Shown in pieces: positions 53,240 to 62,820 of a stretch of DNA of 64,000 nucleotides. A program made the position numbers and the translations under genes. Location of the stretch: positions 40,893-104,892 of the forward strand of contig NZ_LFEE01000037.1 of assembly GCF_001039045.1 (NCBI RefSeq), given 5' to 3'. The notes under the pieces are model-generated. The model worked only from the letters and a program-made list of their open reading frames with translations. It was not told the DNA's origin and ran no database searches. Source of the stretch: Lactiplantibacillus herbarum. GTDB lineage: Bacteria > Bacillota > Bacilli > Lactobacillales > Lactobacillaceae. How positions within the stretch are numbered: the stretch's first letter is position 1; every line of letters starts with the position of its first letter.

Positions 53240-53632
53240 ATGAATATTAAAGAAGCATCCAAACTGACAGGATTAACCCCTAATACGATTAGATATTATG
53301 AAAGAATTGGCGTCATTCCAGCTATTCCTCGAGATAAAAATGGCAACCGCATATTTAATGATTTAGAGATTCAATGGTTAGATCTTAGTCGTGACTTGCG
53401 ACATGCAGGTGTGCACGTTGAAACCATTATTGATTACGTCCAGTTAGTCGCACAAGGCGAAAGTAAAATTCCAGCTCGCATCAACTTACTCAAAGAAACT
53501 AAAGAGGAAATTGAAGGGACCGTCGCTGAATTAAACGCTACGCTAGCGCATTTACAATATAAAATCGATAACTATGACACTCATATGGTGAAGCTAGAAA
53601 ATAATATACTAAAGACAACGGAGGAACAATAA
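53240..53632 (+). CDS. MerR-family regulator
   Basis: 130 residues. An N-terminal winged helix IKEASKLTGLTPNTIRYYERIGVIP with the typical RYYERIGVIP, then the dimer coiled coil (RINLLKETKEEIEGTVAELNATLAHLQYKI). There is no Cys metal site, so it belongs to the aldehyde/oxidative type (AdhR-like). It probably activates its own promoter and that of the old yellow enzyme gene through the shared 19-bp-spacer dyad. Confidence 0.9.
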   Translation: MNIKEASKLTGLTPNTIRYYERIGVIPAIPRDKNGNRIFNDLEIQWLDLSRDLRHAGVHVETIIDYVQLVAQGESKIPARINLLKETKEEIEGTVAELNATLAHLQYKIDNYDTHMVKLENNILKTTEEQ

Positions 53633-53633
53633 T

Positions 53634-53999
53634 ATGAACTGGACACCAGAAGAACTAAACATAATTGATCACGAAGAGTCTTTATTTATTTCCATCCGTG
53701 ATGACCAAGGAATCATGCATAAGCCTACCTATATTTGGGGTGTGAGTGCCAACGGTGATTTTTACGCTCGCGGTGCTAGCGGCGTTGACTCTAAATGGTA
53801 CAAAGCTGCCCTACTGGAACAAAAAGGCCACATCACAATCGGTAAAATCGAAAAAGACGTGCTGCTGACCTTCCCACATGATAATCAGACACGGCTTGCG
53901 ATTGATCAAGCATACAAAAATAAATATGATTCCGTGATTGAACTTATGACGAGTGATAAAGTGGCCGCAGCCACCGTTAAAATCACACCCGTTCAATAA
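53634..53999 (+). CDS. DUF2255-family protein
   Basis: 121 residues. WTPEELNIIDHEESLFISIRD, PTYIWGVSANGDFYARGASG, WYKAALLEQKGHI match the DUF2255 pattern, a small split-barrel-like protein that may bind flavin or another cofactor. The start lies 1 bp after the MerR stop codon with GGAGGAA upstream, so it is in the same operon. Confidence 0.75.
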   Translation: MNWTPEELNIIDHEESLFISIRDDQGIMHKPTYIWGVSANGDFYARGASGVDSKWYKAALLEQKGHITIGKIEKDVLLTFPHDNQTRLAIDQAYKNKYDSVIELMTSDKVAAATVKITPVQ

Positions 54000-54036
54000 T
54001 TTTTTCACTCAAACTAAAATTAATTTCAAAAAAAGC

Positions 54037-54067
54037 TTGCCCTATAGTTAAGGCGAAGGTTTTAAAT
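54037..54067 (+). promoter_or_regulatory. MerR-type promoter of the old yellow enzyme gene
   Basis: -35 TTGCCC (54037-54042), 19-bp spacer TATAGTTAAGGCGAAGGTT, -10 TTAAAT (54062-54067). It is nearly identical in the spacer to the promoter at 53180, so both should answer to the MerR protein between them. Confidence 0.7.
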
Positions 54068-54109
54068 AGTTATTACAGATAGCGATAACTTAAAAAGAAA
54101 AGGAAGTTT

Positions 54110-55231
54110 ATGATGACTTATAAATTTTTAGAACCCCTGACCCTGAAACATGGAGCAACTTTACGAAACCGAATTGCCATGGCACCAACGACACTAGATT
54201 CATCTTTCTATGATGGTCACATCTCAAAAGACGAAGTTGATTACTACGCACTCCGCTCTGGCGGTCCTGGCATGATTGTTGTCGAAACGGCCTACGTGAA
54301 TAACTTAGGTAAAGGTTTCCCCGGCCAAATCAGCATTTCAAATGATGAGCTAATTCCTAGCCTATCTAAAATCGCCCACGCAATTACCAACAATGGTGCT
54401 AAAGCCGTCTTGCAATTGCACCACGCCGGGCGTTTAACTAATCACCAACTATTGGATGATTCACAGCCAGTAGCTCCTTCAGCAATCCAAGATCCTAATG
54501 GTGGTGAGTTACCCCGTGAGTTAACGGCTCTCGAAGTTGAACAAACGATTGATGACTATGGTCAAGCCGTTCGCCGGGCGATTCGCGCTGGTTTCAGTGG
54601 TGTTGAAATTCATGGTGCCAACCGCTTCTTACCACAACAATTTTTCTCACGGCAAGCAAACCACCGTACCGACAAATGGGAAAATAAATTTGCATTCCCC
54701 GTTGCCTTGATCAAAAAAATTGCTGAAGTTGTTGCTGAATACGCATCGGATGACTTTATTATCGGTTACCGAATGAGTCCAGAAGAAACTTATGAAAATG
54801 GTTATCACTACAACGAAGCCATTGAGCTAGCACAAAAGTTGACCGAAGACGGCTTGTTAGATTATATCCACCTTTCACAATTCAGCGCTGTTGGCACCCC
54901 ATTTGTGGATAAGGATGTTAAGCGCCCCTTAGTTACAATGTTCAGAGAATCCCTACCTGAGAACGTTGCCCTGATTACCGTTGGTGGGGTTCGTAATGCC
55001 CAACAAGTCACTGAAGCCTTAGATGCCGGCGCCGACTTAGTTGCCATGGGCGTTCAATTAATTATTGAACCTAAGTGGGTCGAAAAGCATGCTAATGGTG
55101 AAGAAAGTGCTGTTCGTTACGTGCTCTCACCTACTGACTATGAAGAACTACAAATACCCGAACCCGCAGTCAGAATGTGGATTGAAGGCGCATTGAAACA
55201 ATTTGTCCGTTTCGCAAAGGATGAAAAATAA
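54110..55231 (+). CDS. NADH:flavin oxidoreductase / old yellow enzyme family
   Basis: 373 residues. A TIM-barrel enzyme with LRNRIAMAPTTLDSSFYDG, QLHHAGRL, GVEIHGANRFLPQQFFSRQANHRTD (substrate-binding His-x-x-Asn) and the C-terminal FMN motif ALITVGGVRNAQQVTEALDAGADLVAMGVQLI. It reduces activated alkenes or quinones. Transcribed from its own MerR-type promoter. ATG 54110 or 54113 may be used. Confidence 0.92.
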   Translation: MMTYKFLEPLTLKHGATLRNRIAMAPTTLDSSFYDGHISKDEVDYYALRSGGPGMIVVETAYVNNLGKGFPGQISISNDELIPSLSKIAHAITNNGAKAVLQLHHAGRLTNHQLLDDSQPVAPSAIQDPNGGELPRELTALEVEQTIDDYGQAVRRAIRAGFSGVEIHGANRFLPQQFFSRQANHRTDKWENKFAFPVALIKKIAEVVAEYASDDFIIGYRMSPEETYENGYHYNEAIELAQKLTEDGLLDYIHLSQFSAVGTPFVDKDVKRPLVTMFRESLPENVALITVGGVRNAQQVTEALDAGADLVAMGVQLIIEPKWVEKHANGEESAVRYVLSPTDYEELQIPEPAVRMWIEGALKQFVRFAKDEK

Positions 55232-55241
55232 TTTTAATGTC

Positions 55242-55276
55242 AAAAGGCAAGACTCGTACATAAGTCTTGCCTTTTT
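55242..55276. terminator. Bidirectional terminator
   Basis: AAAAGGCAAGACT (55242-55254) pairs with AGTCTTGCCTTTT (55263-55275), followed by T. Confidence 0.85.
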
Positions 55277-55432
55277 GGTCTACCCTATATCAATTTAGAC
55301 AGTACCATCAGACTTTATTTTTTGAAATCATCCAATCAAAACATCCGTCATAACTATTACTCCAGAAAACATAATAACTTGCATTACAAATAACATCTAC
55401 GCTATTGTTAGGTAAACGGTGGTGTAATCCAG

Positions 55433-55990
55433 ATGAATTCTTACTTTAAACAACTATTAACAAAAACCGGCCTTTCTTGGGATGACTTAGCACCCTATTT
55501 CCACCCCCAACAAGTTCCAGCCGGTAAAACACTGGTTCAAGCTGGTGACGTAGCCGATACTGTTTATTTTATCAATACGGGCGCCCTGCGCCTCTGGTAC
55601 AACGATGATGGCCGCGATATCAGTGTCCAATTCTTCTTTGAAAATCAAATGGTGGCAGCTTACCAGAGCTTGATTACTCAACAACCTAGTTCACTTTCAC
55701 TTGTAACGTTTGCGCCTTCCGAACTAATGACTTTAGCAGCTGATGATCTGTTGCAACTACGCCAACGCTATCCCCAGCTTGATCAAGTGATTATGTCTCA
55801 GCTCAGCACTCGCTTCATTGACTATATGTCTTATTTTCTCGTGCGCATCAAGGATAATCCCGAACAACGTGTCCAGAGTATTCTAACCAATGAACCTGAA
55901 TTATTCGAGCGAGTTCCTAAACAAGATATTGCGTCATACTTGGGAATAACCCCGGTCTCCCTGAGTCGCATTTTAAAACGGCTGACTTAA
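55433..55990 (+). CDS. Crp/Fnr-family regulator, second copy
   Basis: 185 residues. A cyclic-nucleotide-type barrel (VPAGKTLVQAGDVADTVYFINTGALRLWY) and a short helix-turn-helix (KQDIASYLGITPVSLSRILKRL). No Fe-S Cys set. The protein is shorter than usual at the C-terminus, ending soon after the recognition helix. It is followed after 72 bp by the quinone-reductase-like gene, which it may regulate. The ribosome site is weak. Confidence 0.85.
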   Translation: MNSYFKQLLTKTGLSWDDLAPYFHPQQVPAGKTLVQAGDVADTVYFINTGALRLWYNDDGRDISVQFFFENQMVAAYQSLITQQPSSLSLVTFAPSELMTLAADDLLQLRQRYPQLDQVIMSQLSTRFIDYMSYFLVRIKDNPEQRVQSILTNEPELFERVPKQDIASYLGITPVSLSRILKRLT

Positions 55991-56062
55991 CATTTGTTAA
56001 GGTGCTTCCAGTTCAACCTCGCTATACTAAGTTAAAACTTAGATATGAAAGAGGTTTTAACC

Positions 56063-56653
56063 ATGTTAACTGTTATTATTTTTGACCACCCATACACTGC
56101 AAGCGCCTGTGACAACGTCCCTCACCATCGTTCTTTTCTTGCCGCACTATTGAAAGCAACTAAGGAAAAGTGCCAAGCTAACGGCGAAACCGTTGACCTT
56201 ATTGACTTACATGCCGACCACTTTGATCCGGTCATGACAGCTAGTGATCTAAGCAAATGGCGCCGGGGACAACCGATCAATGACCAGTGTGCAGATTATC
56301 AACGCCGACTGCTCGCTGCTGACCGCATTATCTTCATGTTCCCAATTTGGTGGGAAGCAATGCCTGCGATGACTAAGGGCTTTCTGGATAAAGTCTATGC
56401 CAAAGATCGCTTATACACTGGTGCATCAATGCAAACGAAATTAGTGAAACATCCTAAAATTGATGTCATCACGACCATGAGCACCCCTAATTGGGCCTAC
56501 CGTTGGTTATTCGGCGCACCAGTCATCAAAATGCTCTTTCGGGGCACCTTCATCAAGACCCGACTCTTTAAATTCAAATGGCATAATTTTGCTCAGGTTG
56601 AGAAGCGCACGCCTGCCCAACGTGAACATTTACTACAGAATTTAAAAATCTAA
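56063..56653 (+). CDS. Flavodoxin-fold NAD(P)H:quinone-oxidoreductase-like protein
   Basis: 196 residues. The Flavodoxin_2 pattern: VIIFDHPYTAS at the N-terminus, LYTGASMQTKL, RIIFMFPIWWEAMPAMTKGFLDKV (FMN-binding loop), ITTMSTPNW. Such enzymes reduce quinones and similar with NAD(P)H and FMN. ATG 56063 is preferred because AGAGG lies 8-10 nt upstream; the ATG at 56045 lacks one. Confidence 0.88.
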   Translation: MLTVIIFDHPYTASACDNVPHHRSFLAALLKATKEKCQANGETVDLIDLHADHFDPVMTASDLSKWRRGQPINDQCADYQRRLLAADRIIFMFPIWWEAMPAMTKGFLDKVYAKDRLYTGASMQTKLVKHPKIDVITTMSTPNWAYRWLFGAPVIKMLFRGTFIKTRLFKFKWHNFAQVEKRTPAQREHLLQNLKI

Positions 56654-56746
56654 ACACATCCCCAGACCGGCTTGTAGGCATATAAACTTGAAGACGCCTT
56701 AAAATAATTCGTACATTTTATAAGATATAGAAGTAATATGATCATC

Positions 56747-56781
56747 AAAAAGGCAAAGCCAGTAATTGGTTTTGCCTTTTT
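56747..56781. terminator. Bidirectional terminator
   Basis: AAAAAGGCAAAGCCA (56747-56761) pairs with TGGTTTTGCCTTTTT (56767-56781), with T-runs in both directions. Confidence 0.85.
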
Positions 56782-56801
56782 GATGTTCCTGACTAACCTA
56801 T

Positions 56802-58358
56802 TTATTTAGAACTAAACTTCAACTTCCGCTTAATCCATGGCAGCGTCGCATTAACTCCCGTCACCACAAGTCCAACCAATGGCAAGTAAAAGATGATGTG
56901 ATAGCGCCCTTGCACTTCGAATAGCAAGGTTTCTATAACCAGACCATCTAATAGTAGCGCGTTGTAGAAGAAATGGTTCGTTAACCGTTGCCGGCCAGCG
57001 ATTAGTCGGACAAGTGCAATCAAGATGCTGATAAACGACAAGACTAGTAGTACGTCAAAGTAGCCAAAGGATAGCAGTAATAACACGGTCCGTTGATTAT
57101 ACCAGCGATCATTACTCTGCCGTAGCGCCCGACTGTGACTGAGGTTGTAGACTGTCCAGTCAAAGCCATAATCTTCGGACATTAGAATACGCATCTTCGT
57201 GTTAACAAAGCCCGGTAACTTTCCAGATGGAATCATGGCTTGCAGATTATGTTGCGTCGTCTTATCCAGGCTTGAAGCTACTTTTGGATAAGCCTTAGTT
57301 AAAGATTTACTGCTTCGTAACTCATGGATAACGTGATCACTAATTGGAACACTGTACTGACCATCCGTTTTGGCATCCGTCCCCGTCGCTAAACTGTAGT
57401 CCACACCATCCGAGTCTGAAAGATTGATTCCATACATCCAGTTATAGAGCAACGGCGTACTGAGCATTAAGACTAATATCAGCCCAATAAAGTAACCTAA
57501 TTTGTGGAATGGCTGCGACTGTTTTGGATGAACCTGCAACGCTAACGCAATTAGCATGATGATTAATGCTATCGGCCAAACTAAGATCGTCGGCCGCAAC
57601 ATATAAGCCGCTAACGTTGCGACACCACCAATTGCAAGGTTGACCCACTGATCATTGCGGCCGGCCGTTGGCAATGGTTTTAACACATTCGTTAAGGCTA
57701 GCATGGCTAGTAACCACATCGTAAGCATCAGAGGTTCCGCGCCATCTAACAACGTACTGTAGATCCAATAGGCTGGAATGGAATAGAAGATTAAAGCCGC
57801 CAAAATCCCCATTTTTCGGTTCAACCACCGCGTACCTAGCCAATAGAGTAACAACATATCCAAGAAGGTCGCACTGATATTAATGAACTGATTTGCAAAA
57901 AAGTTAGTGCCTAAAAAGGTATTGCCAAGGCTAAAAAAGTTGGCAACGTTCAACGCATGTGGAAAAATCAAATAAAGTCCTAAAAAACCATGCTGCATCA
58001 TCGCGTGCCAAGTCATCCCGTCAGTACTCAACGCTGCTAACTCCTGGTAACTCCAAAAATCAGAGGTCGGCACAATCTTAACCAGCGCAGTCAGTGGAAA
58101 TTTCAGCAGCGTTAAGACGATAAACGTCCCGATCAACCAACTGGTACTGGTCTTATATCGGCTCAAGAAGAACGTTAGCGCGACGATAAAGCCAATCAGT
58201 AACACCGTGAATAGCACCGCCGGCCAGATCGCACTAGGTTTCAAAAATTGTGACTGAATACTCCCGTACCAAGTCTCGATCATCATCCAAATTAACAGTA
58301 ATCCGGCCACAACTAAGGTTAGTCCCTGGCCAGTTCTTAAAACAATTCGTTTAAGCAT
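56802..58358 (-). CDS. Polytopic membrane glycosyltransferase-like protein (GT39/83-type)
   Basis: 518 residues with about 11-12 membrane segments, an early loop FPLTALVKIVPTSDFWSYQELAALS with an Asp typical of ArnT/PMT-like enzymes, and a large extracellular loop (about 320-420). This layout fits GT-C-fold transferases that use polyprenyl-phosphate sugars to modify surface polymers. It is the second gene of a pair with the GT2 enzyme upstream, which may supply its lipid-linked sugar (inference). A GGGGG site precedes the ATG. Confidence 0.7.
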   Translation of the reverse strand: MLKRIVLRTGQGLTLVVAGLLLIWMMIETWYGSIQSQFLKPSAIWPAVLFTVLLIGFIVALTFFLSRYKTSTSWLIGTFIVLTLLKFPLTALVKIVPTSDFWSYQELAALSTDGMTWHAMMQHGFLGLYLIFPHALNVANFFSLGNTFLGTNFFANQFINISATFLDMLLLYWLGTRWLNRKMGILAALIFYSIPAYWIYSTLLDGAEPLMLTMWLLAMLALTNVLKPLPTAGRNDQWVNLAIGGVATLAAYMLRPTILVWPIALIIMLIALALQVHPKQSQPFHKLGYFIGLILVLMLSTPLLYNWMYGINLSDSDGVDYSLATGTDAKTDGQYSVPISDHVIHELRSSKSLTKAYPKVASSLDKTTQHNLQAMIPSGKLPGFVNTKMRILMSEDYGFDWTVYNLSHSRALRQSNDRWYNQRTVLLLLSFGYFDVLLVLSFISILIALVRLIAGRQRLTNHFFYNALLLDGLVIETLLFEVQGRYHIIFYLPLVGLVVTGVNATLPWIKRKLKFSSK

Positions 58359-58378
58359 GGATAAGCCCCCTACTATCC

Positions 58379-59659
58379 TTATTTAACATGCAGCTGGCCT
58401 GGACCATGAGCCGTTTTAACCCAACCCGTTTTCCCAGTTAATTGACGAAAAACGGCGGCATACGGTGTCAACGCAATAATGAGTAAGTACCCTTGAAAAC
58501 CGATGCCTTCCAAAAACGCCCGCCAAAGTGCTGGACTTTTGCGTTCAGACATCGCATTACGTTGAAAAATCAGCGCTAAGTAGAGACAAGCAAACAGCGC
58601 CACCATAATAATGGTGATCAACGCTAAGTGGTGCCATCCGGTTCTAAAGCCACGAATACTCTCGATAATTAACGTCAACAACGCAATCAGGTTGGTGATG
58701 GGTAAGATACACCCAGTAATCGGCGTTAATACCCAAAAAGTCGTATCAATTTTCTGAAATTTATTCACGTATCTCGACCGCCATAATGCAGGTAAATAAC
58801 GAATACATTGAAGTGCGCCCTGACACCAGCGAATCCGCTGTTTAAAGAACGGCCGTAACTTGGTAATACCTTCCTGTTGAACAACGATCGTATGCGTAAA
58901 ATTAACTCGACCGCCTAACAACCAGGTCCGCAACGTATATTCCAAATCCTCTAACAGACTGTGGCCCCAAGTGTTCTTTTCAGCCAATGATAACCGTAAG
59001 AATTGACCATTACCCGAAGCAATCCCTTGACCGAGTCGATTACGCAACTGTTGTGCGGCACTGTTAACACCGATGAACTCGAAATTTTGCATCCGAGTGA
59101 GCCAATTGGTCTGATTGTAGATACCGACCCCTGTCTGTAGCATGCTCATTTTAGGGGCCTGCTCAAAGCGCGCAATCACTTCAGTAAAGTCCTGACTACT
59201 CATAAAAGCATCCGAATCCAAGATACCAATCACCGTACGTTCAGGATCAGCATCCTTAACCAAAGACTGTTGCAAATACTGAATAGCGGTATTAATCACC
59301 GCGCCCTTACCGTGGTGCTCACGCCCTGCTCGATGAATCACTTTGAGATACGGTGATTGAGAATTGGTCAAAACTTGTAAGCTATTGTCCGTTGAGTGAT
59401 CATCAACCGCAATAATATGTGCTTGAATCGTAGCGGGCAATTGGCTCAGTTGATGAGTTAGATCAGCGATGGTCTTGCCAATGATCGCTTCTTCATTCAA
59501 AACAGGAATAATTAGAATTAACTCAAACGACTCTGGCCCCTTCTGAACTAACTTCGCTGACTCACGGTAATGGTTAAATAACACAATTGATAAAATGAAA
59601 TAGACATAAAATAACGTTGAAATGATAATTGAAATATTAAATGCAATTTTCAAAAGCAT
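58379..59659 (-). CDS. Family 2 processive-type glycosyltransferase
   Basis: 426 residues. One N-terminal membrane segment, a GT-A domain with IIPVLNEEAIIG, AVDDHSTDNS, GILDSDAFM (DxD) and a later QKxRWCQG motif (FFKQRIRWCQGALQC), and three or four C-terminal membrane segments. This is the layout of cellulose/hyaluronan-synthase-like or polyisoprenyl-phosphate glycosyltransferases. The GGGGG site fits TTG (third codon) as well as the ATG, so the start is slightly uncertain. First gene of the pair. Confidence 0.85.
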   Translation of the reverse strand: MLLKIAFNISIIISTLFYVYFILSIVLFNHYRESAKLVQKGPESFELILIIPVLNEEAIIGKTIADLTHQLSQLPATIQAHIIAVDDHSTDNSLQVLTNSQSPYLKVIHRAGREHHGKGAVINTAIQYLQQSLVKDADPERTVIGILDSDAFMSSQDFTEVIARFEQAPKMSMLQTGVGIYNQTNWLTRMQNFEFIGVNSAAQQLRNRLGQGIASGNGQFLRLSLAEKNTWGHSLLEDLEYTLRTWLLGGRVNFTHTIVVQQEGITKLRPFFKQRIRWCQGALQCIRYLPALWRSRYVNKFQKIDTTFWVLTPITGCILPITNLIALLTLIIESIRGFRTGWHHLALITIIMVALFACLYLALIFQRNAMSERKSPALWRAFLEGIGFQGYLLIIALTPYAAVFRQLTGKTGWVKTAHGPGQLHVK

Positions 59660-59785
59660 TTCCCCCAGACGATTAAATCAGTAACTCCTTGATTAATTCT
59701 CATTGTAAATCCCTAGTCAGACAACCTCCAAATATCTGTATACAATAACTTAGTGTCCTTACTAAACCAAATAGTTTCATAAAAA

Positions 59786-59824
59786 AACGACTCCATCGCA
59801 GTTGAATACCGCAATGGAGCCGTT
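59786..59824 (-). terminator. Rho-independent terminator
   Basis: AACG, CTCCAT and GC (59786-59799) pair with GC, ATGGAG and CGTT (to 59824). On the minus strand T7 follows. It ends the PTS-flavodoxin transcript. Confidence 0.8.
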
Positions 59825-59879
59825 TAATCAGTGCTCACAGAATCATTTAATCCAGTGATACAACTAGCTAATTATATCC

Positions 59880-60335
59880 TTAGAACTTATTATTTTTGAC
59901 CCATTTTTTTACAATTTGATTAGTATCATCCAACTGATCATCCGTAATAGCCAATCCTTTATTGAATCGAGCATCCTTAGCATTTTTCTTTAATTCAGGG
60001 ACACTTGATCCTAAACCACTACTACCACTAGTCGTAAATGGGATAATTGTCTTTCCCTTAAAGCTTGAATAGTGACTCAAAAATGTATTGATCGCCATTG
60101 GATTCTTATCCAGCCAGATCGGATACCCTATGAAAATGGTTCTATAGTTCTTCAAGTTAGGCAACTTTCCAGCTAGTACCGGTCTCGCATCGTTATTCTG
60201 TTCTGCTCGCGCGACCTTTAACATCTTTTGATAACTAGTTGGATAATGTTCCTGAGTTTCTAACTGGTAAATATCGGCACCTGTTTGTTGCTGAATGGCC
60301 TTGGCAACTGTTTTGGTGTTGCCAGTATGCGTCAT
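59880..60335 (-). pseudogene. Flavodoxin-like gene with damaged 5' end
   Basis: 151 residues from the first ATG: MTHTGNTKTVAKAIQQQTG is the FMN phosphate loop (THTGNT), then TIFIGYPIWLDKNPMAINTFL and IIPFTTSGSSGLGSS, as in flavodoxins. The normal N-terminal beta strand is encoded upstream in frame (EPIVFY) but a TGA stands only seven codons before ATG 60335, and no start codon lies in between. The start of the gene therefore seems lost. The internal ATG would give a protein without its first strand. An 11-bp match to the IS end (60349-60359) lies exactly there. Confidence 0.6.
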
Positions 60336-60404
60336 ATAAAAAACGATTGGTTCACTTCAAAATCTAACTACGGCGGTTCACTTTTTATTACAGCTACTAG
60401 TAAG

Positions 60405-62264
60405 TTATATCGCAACGGTTAGGGCTGCTTGTCCATGCGCGCCATCTCCAACTGCCGTCAAACTAACGTCCTGATAATCGTTCGTATTAGTGACAATTAC
60501 AAACGTTGATGGATCGTAGCCTGCCGCTTTAATTGCAGCTAAATCGAATTTGATCACCGGCTGGCCCATAGTGACCGTATCACCCTGTTTTACTAATGGT
60601 TCGAAGAATTTACCATTCAACTTAACCGTATCAATCCCGACATGAATCATCACTTCTGCGCCTTGATTCGACGTAATCCCAATAGCATGATTAGTATTAA
60701 ACAACATCGTAACACTACCATCAAAAGGCGCGTAGACTGTATCATCACTTGGCGTAATGACCATTCCTTGACCCATGGCACCCGAAGCAAACGCTGGATC
60801 ATTGGCTTCTGCTAAATCAGCAACTAACCCACTAACTGGTTGTTGAATTGCTTCATTAGCTAAGTGACGTGCATTACCTAATTGATCAGTCTTCGTTTGC
60901 TTAACTGGCTTTTCATCCAAACCTAAGACGAGCGTTGCCACACAAGCAACCACAAAACAAATAGCTAACCCAATTACGTAAGACCCGAACGTGGCACCTA
61001 CGAAAGCTGGTAACGTTGTTAATGCGCCAAAGGCATAAGCATAACCGCTAACCTTCATGCCACCCATAAAGGCACCACCCACTGCACCACCGATAATGGC
61101 AGCTACTAAGGGACGTTTGTATTTAACCCCAATCCCGTAAATAGAAGGTTCCGTAATCCCAGCAAATAGAATTGACAGTAAAGCTGAAATTGAAAAGGTT
61201 TTTACTTTTTTATCCTTGGTCCGAATGAAAGTACCAAGAGTTGCACCGGCCATCCCGAAATTAGCAGCCGCAGTTAACGGTAAGATTCGATCAGAACCGA
61301 ATTTACTAATGTTTTGTAAGATCACTGGAGTAACCGCCCACTGTAAACCAAAGACTACAAAAATATTCCATGCACCACCAATGATTGCACCAGCTACCCA
61401 ACCGTTCATATTGATTAAGTAAGTGATACCTTGCGAAATTCCTTCACCAGTGTAGACACCAAACGGTCCAAATATCCCCGCTGTAATTGGAACCATCACA
61501 AACAATGAAATCAATGGGACAAAAATCAATTGTAAACTGTCTGGAATCAGTTTCTTTAAATACCGTTCCAGATAAGACAGGCAAAAAATAGCTAAAATTG
61601 CTGGAATGACAGTCGACGTATAATTCATCATGACAATTGGTAGGCCAAAGAAATGCGTGATGATCCCATTACCATGACTCCCCATCATATCGGTAAATTC
61701 CGGCATGATTAGAGCACCCATAATTGCAGCCGCAACGTACTTGTTAACCTTGAATTTTTCGGCTGAGGTCATTGCTAGCAACACAGGCAAGAAGTAGAAT
61801 ACGGCTGATGAAGCCGCCGTTAAAATGTGATACGTTCCAGAAGTACTACTCAACCAATTTAGCTGGACAGCTAGTAACACTAATCCACGTAGAACCCCTG
61901 AACCCGCTAAAAGCGGCAATAGTGGTGTGAAGATACCTGCTACGACGTCTAAAAACACTGAAAACAGATTGCCGTTTTTGGTTTCTGATGTTGTTGCGTC
62001 AGCCGTATTTAGCTTAGTTCCAGCTAGTAAGTCGTCATAGACTTTTTCGACCTTGGGACCAATGATCACTTGAAACTGGCCACCACTCTCCATTACATCA
62101 ATGACCCCATCCAAATCCTTTAGTTGTGCCGTATTAGCTTTAGCCAAATCGCTGTCTTTCAACAACATCCGCAATCGAGTGGCACAATGAGTGATACTTT
62201 GAATGTTAGCTTCACCACCAACGAGCTCAAGAATGGTCTTTCCTAATGAATTATTTGTATTCAT
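60405..62264 (-). CDS. Beta-glucoside-specific PTS EIIBCA
   Basis: 619 residues. An EIIB domain at the N-terminus (ITHCATRLRMLLKD, phospho-Cys at about residue 26), the EIIC membrane domain (GSGVLRGLVLL to LATLVLGLD, about 100-450), and a C-terminal EIIA domain (VYAPFDGSVTML, phospho-His in VMIHVGIDTVKLNGK). The order BCA is typical of BglP-type transporters for beta-glucosides and related sugars. It belongs to a minus-strand operon with RpiB, Rpe and the 6-phospho-beta-glucosidase. Confidence 0.92.
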   Translation of the reverse strand: MNTNNSLGKTILELVGGEANIQSITHCATRLRMLLKDSDLAKANTAQLKDLDGVIDVMESGGQFQVIIGPKVEKVYDDLLAGTKLNTADATTSETKNGNLFSVFLDVVAGIFTPLLPLLAGSGVLRGLVLLAVQLNWLSSTSGTYHILTAASSAVFYFLPVLLAMTSAEKFKVNKYVAAAIMGALIMPEFTDMMGSHGNGIITHFFGLPIVMMNYTSTVIPAILAIFCLSYLERYLKKLIPDSLQLIFVPLISLFVMVPITAGIFGPFGVYTGEGISQGITYLINMNGWVAGAIIGGAWNIFVVFGLQWAVTPVILQNISKFGSDRILPLTAAANFGMAGATLGTFIRTKDKKVKTFSISALLSILFAGITEPSIYGIGVKYKRPLVAAIIGGAVGGAFMGGMKVSGYAYAFGALTTLPAFVGATFGSYVIGLAICFVVACVATLVLGLDEKPVKQTKTDQLGNARHLANEAIQQPVSGLVADLAEANDPAFASGAMGQGMVITPSDDTVYAPFDGSVTMLFNTNHAIGITSNQGAEVMIHVGIDTVKLNGKFFEPLVKQGDTVTMGQPVIKFDLAAIKAAGYDPSTFVIVTNTNDYQDVSLTAVGDGAHGQAALTVAI

Positions 62265-62320
62265 AATTAATCTCCAATTATTTAGCCATTTTGTCGTCTA
62301 GTACTAAGAATTGTTAGCAT

Positions 62321-62818
62321 CTAATCTTGATAGCGTGCTTCCGTTGACTGACGAATCCGTTCAAACTCTGCATCATCACCGGCCTCAATAGCACCCATTT
62401 CATCAACGCGACGTAAATGCCGGCCACCCATGAATTCAGCATCTAACCATGATTTAACAATCATTTTGGCTAATTCTAAACCGACGACCCGTGAACCAAA
62501 CGCTAAAATATTAGTATTGTTATGCTGACGTGATAACTGTGCCGAATAAGGTTCACTGCAGACCACCGCACGGACACCAGCAACCTTATTAGCTGATAGT
62601 GAAATACCAACCCCAGTACCACAGATTAAAATTCCCAAATCATAGTCGTCACTCACCACCGCTTCACCAACTTTTTTACCATAAATGGGATAGTCGGTGC
62701 GGACGGCTGAATCAGGTCCAAAGTCCGTAACTTCATAACCTAGGCTCTGTACATATGCCATGATAGCTGGTTTTAATTCAATACCTACGTGATCGGAAGC
62801 AATAGCAATTTTTGTCAT
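62321..62818 (-). CDS. rpiB: RpiB-type ribose/allose-6-phosphate isomerase
   Basis: 165 residues with the RpiB/LacAB pattern: IAIASDHVGIELK, FGPDSAVRTDYPIYG, catalytic Cys in LICGTGVGIS, and HNNTNILAFGSRVVG. It interconverts ribose-5-P and ribulose-5-P or allose-6-P and allulose-6-P. Its place in a PTS operon with an epimerase makes the hexose-phosphate role plausible. The start is 2 bp from the rpe stop codon. Confidence 0.9.
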   Translation of the reverse strand: MTKIAIASDHVGIELKPAIMAYVQSLGYEVTDFGPDSAVRTDYPIYGKKVGEAVVSDDYDLGILICGTGVGISLSANKVAGVRAVVCSEPYSAQLSRQHNNTNILAFGSRVVGLELAKMIVKSWLDAEFMGGRHLRRVDEMGAIEAGDDAEFERIRQSTEARYQD

Positions 62819-62820
62819 TT

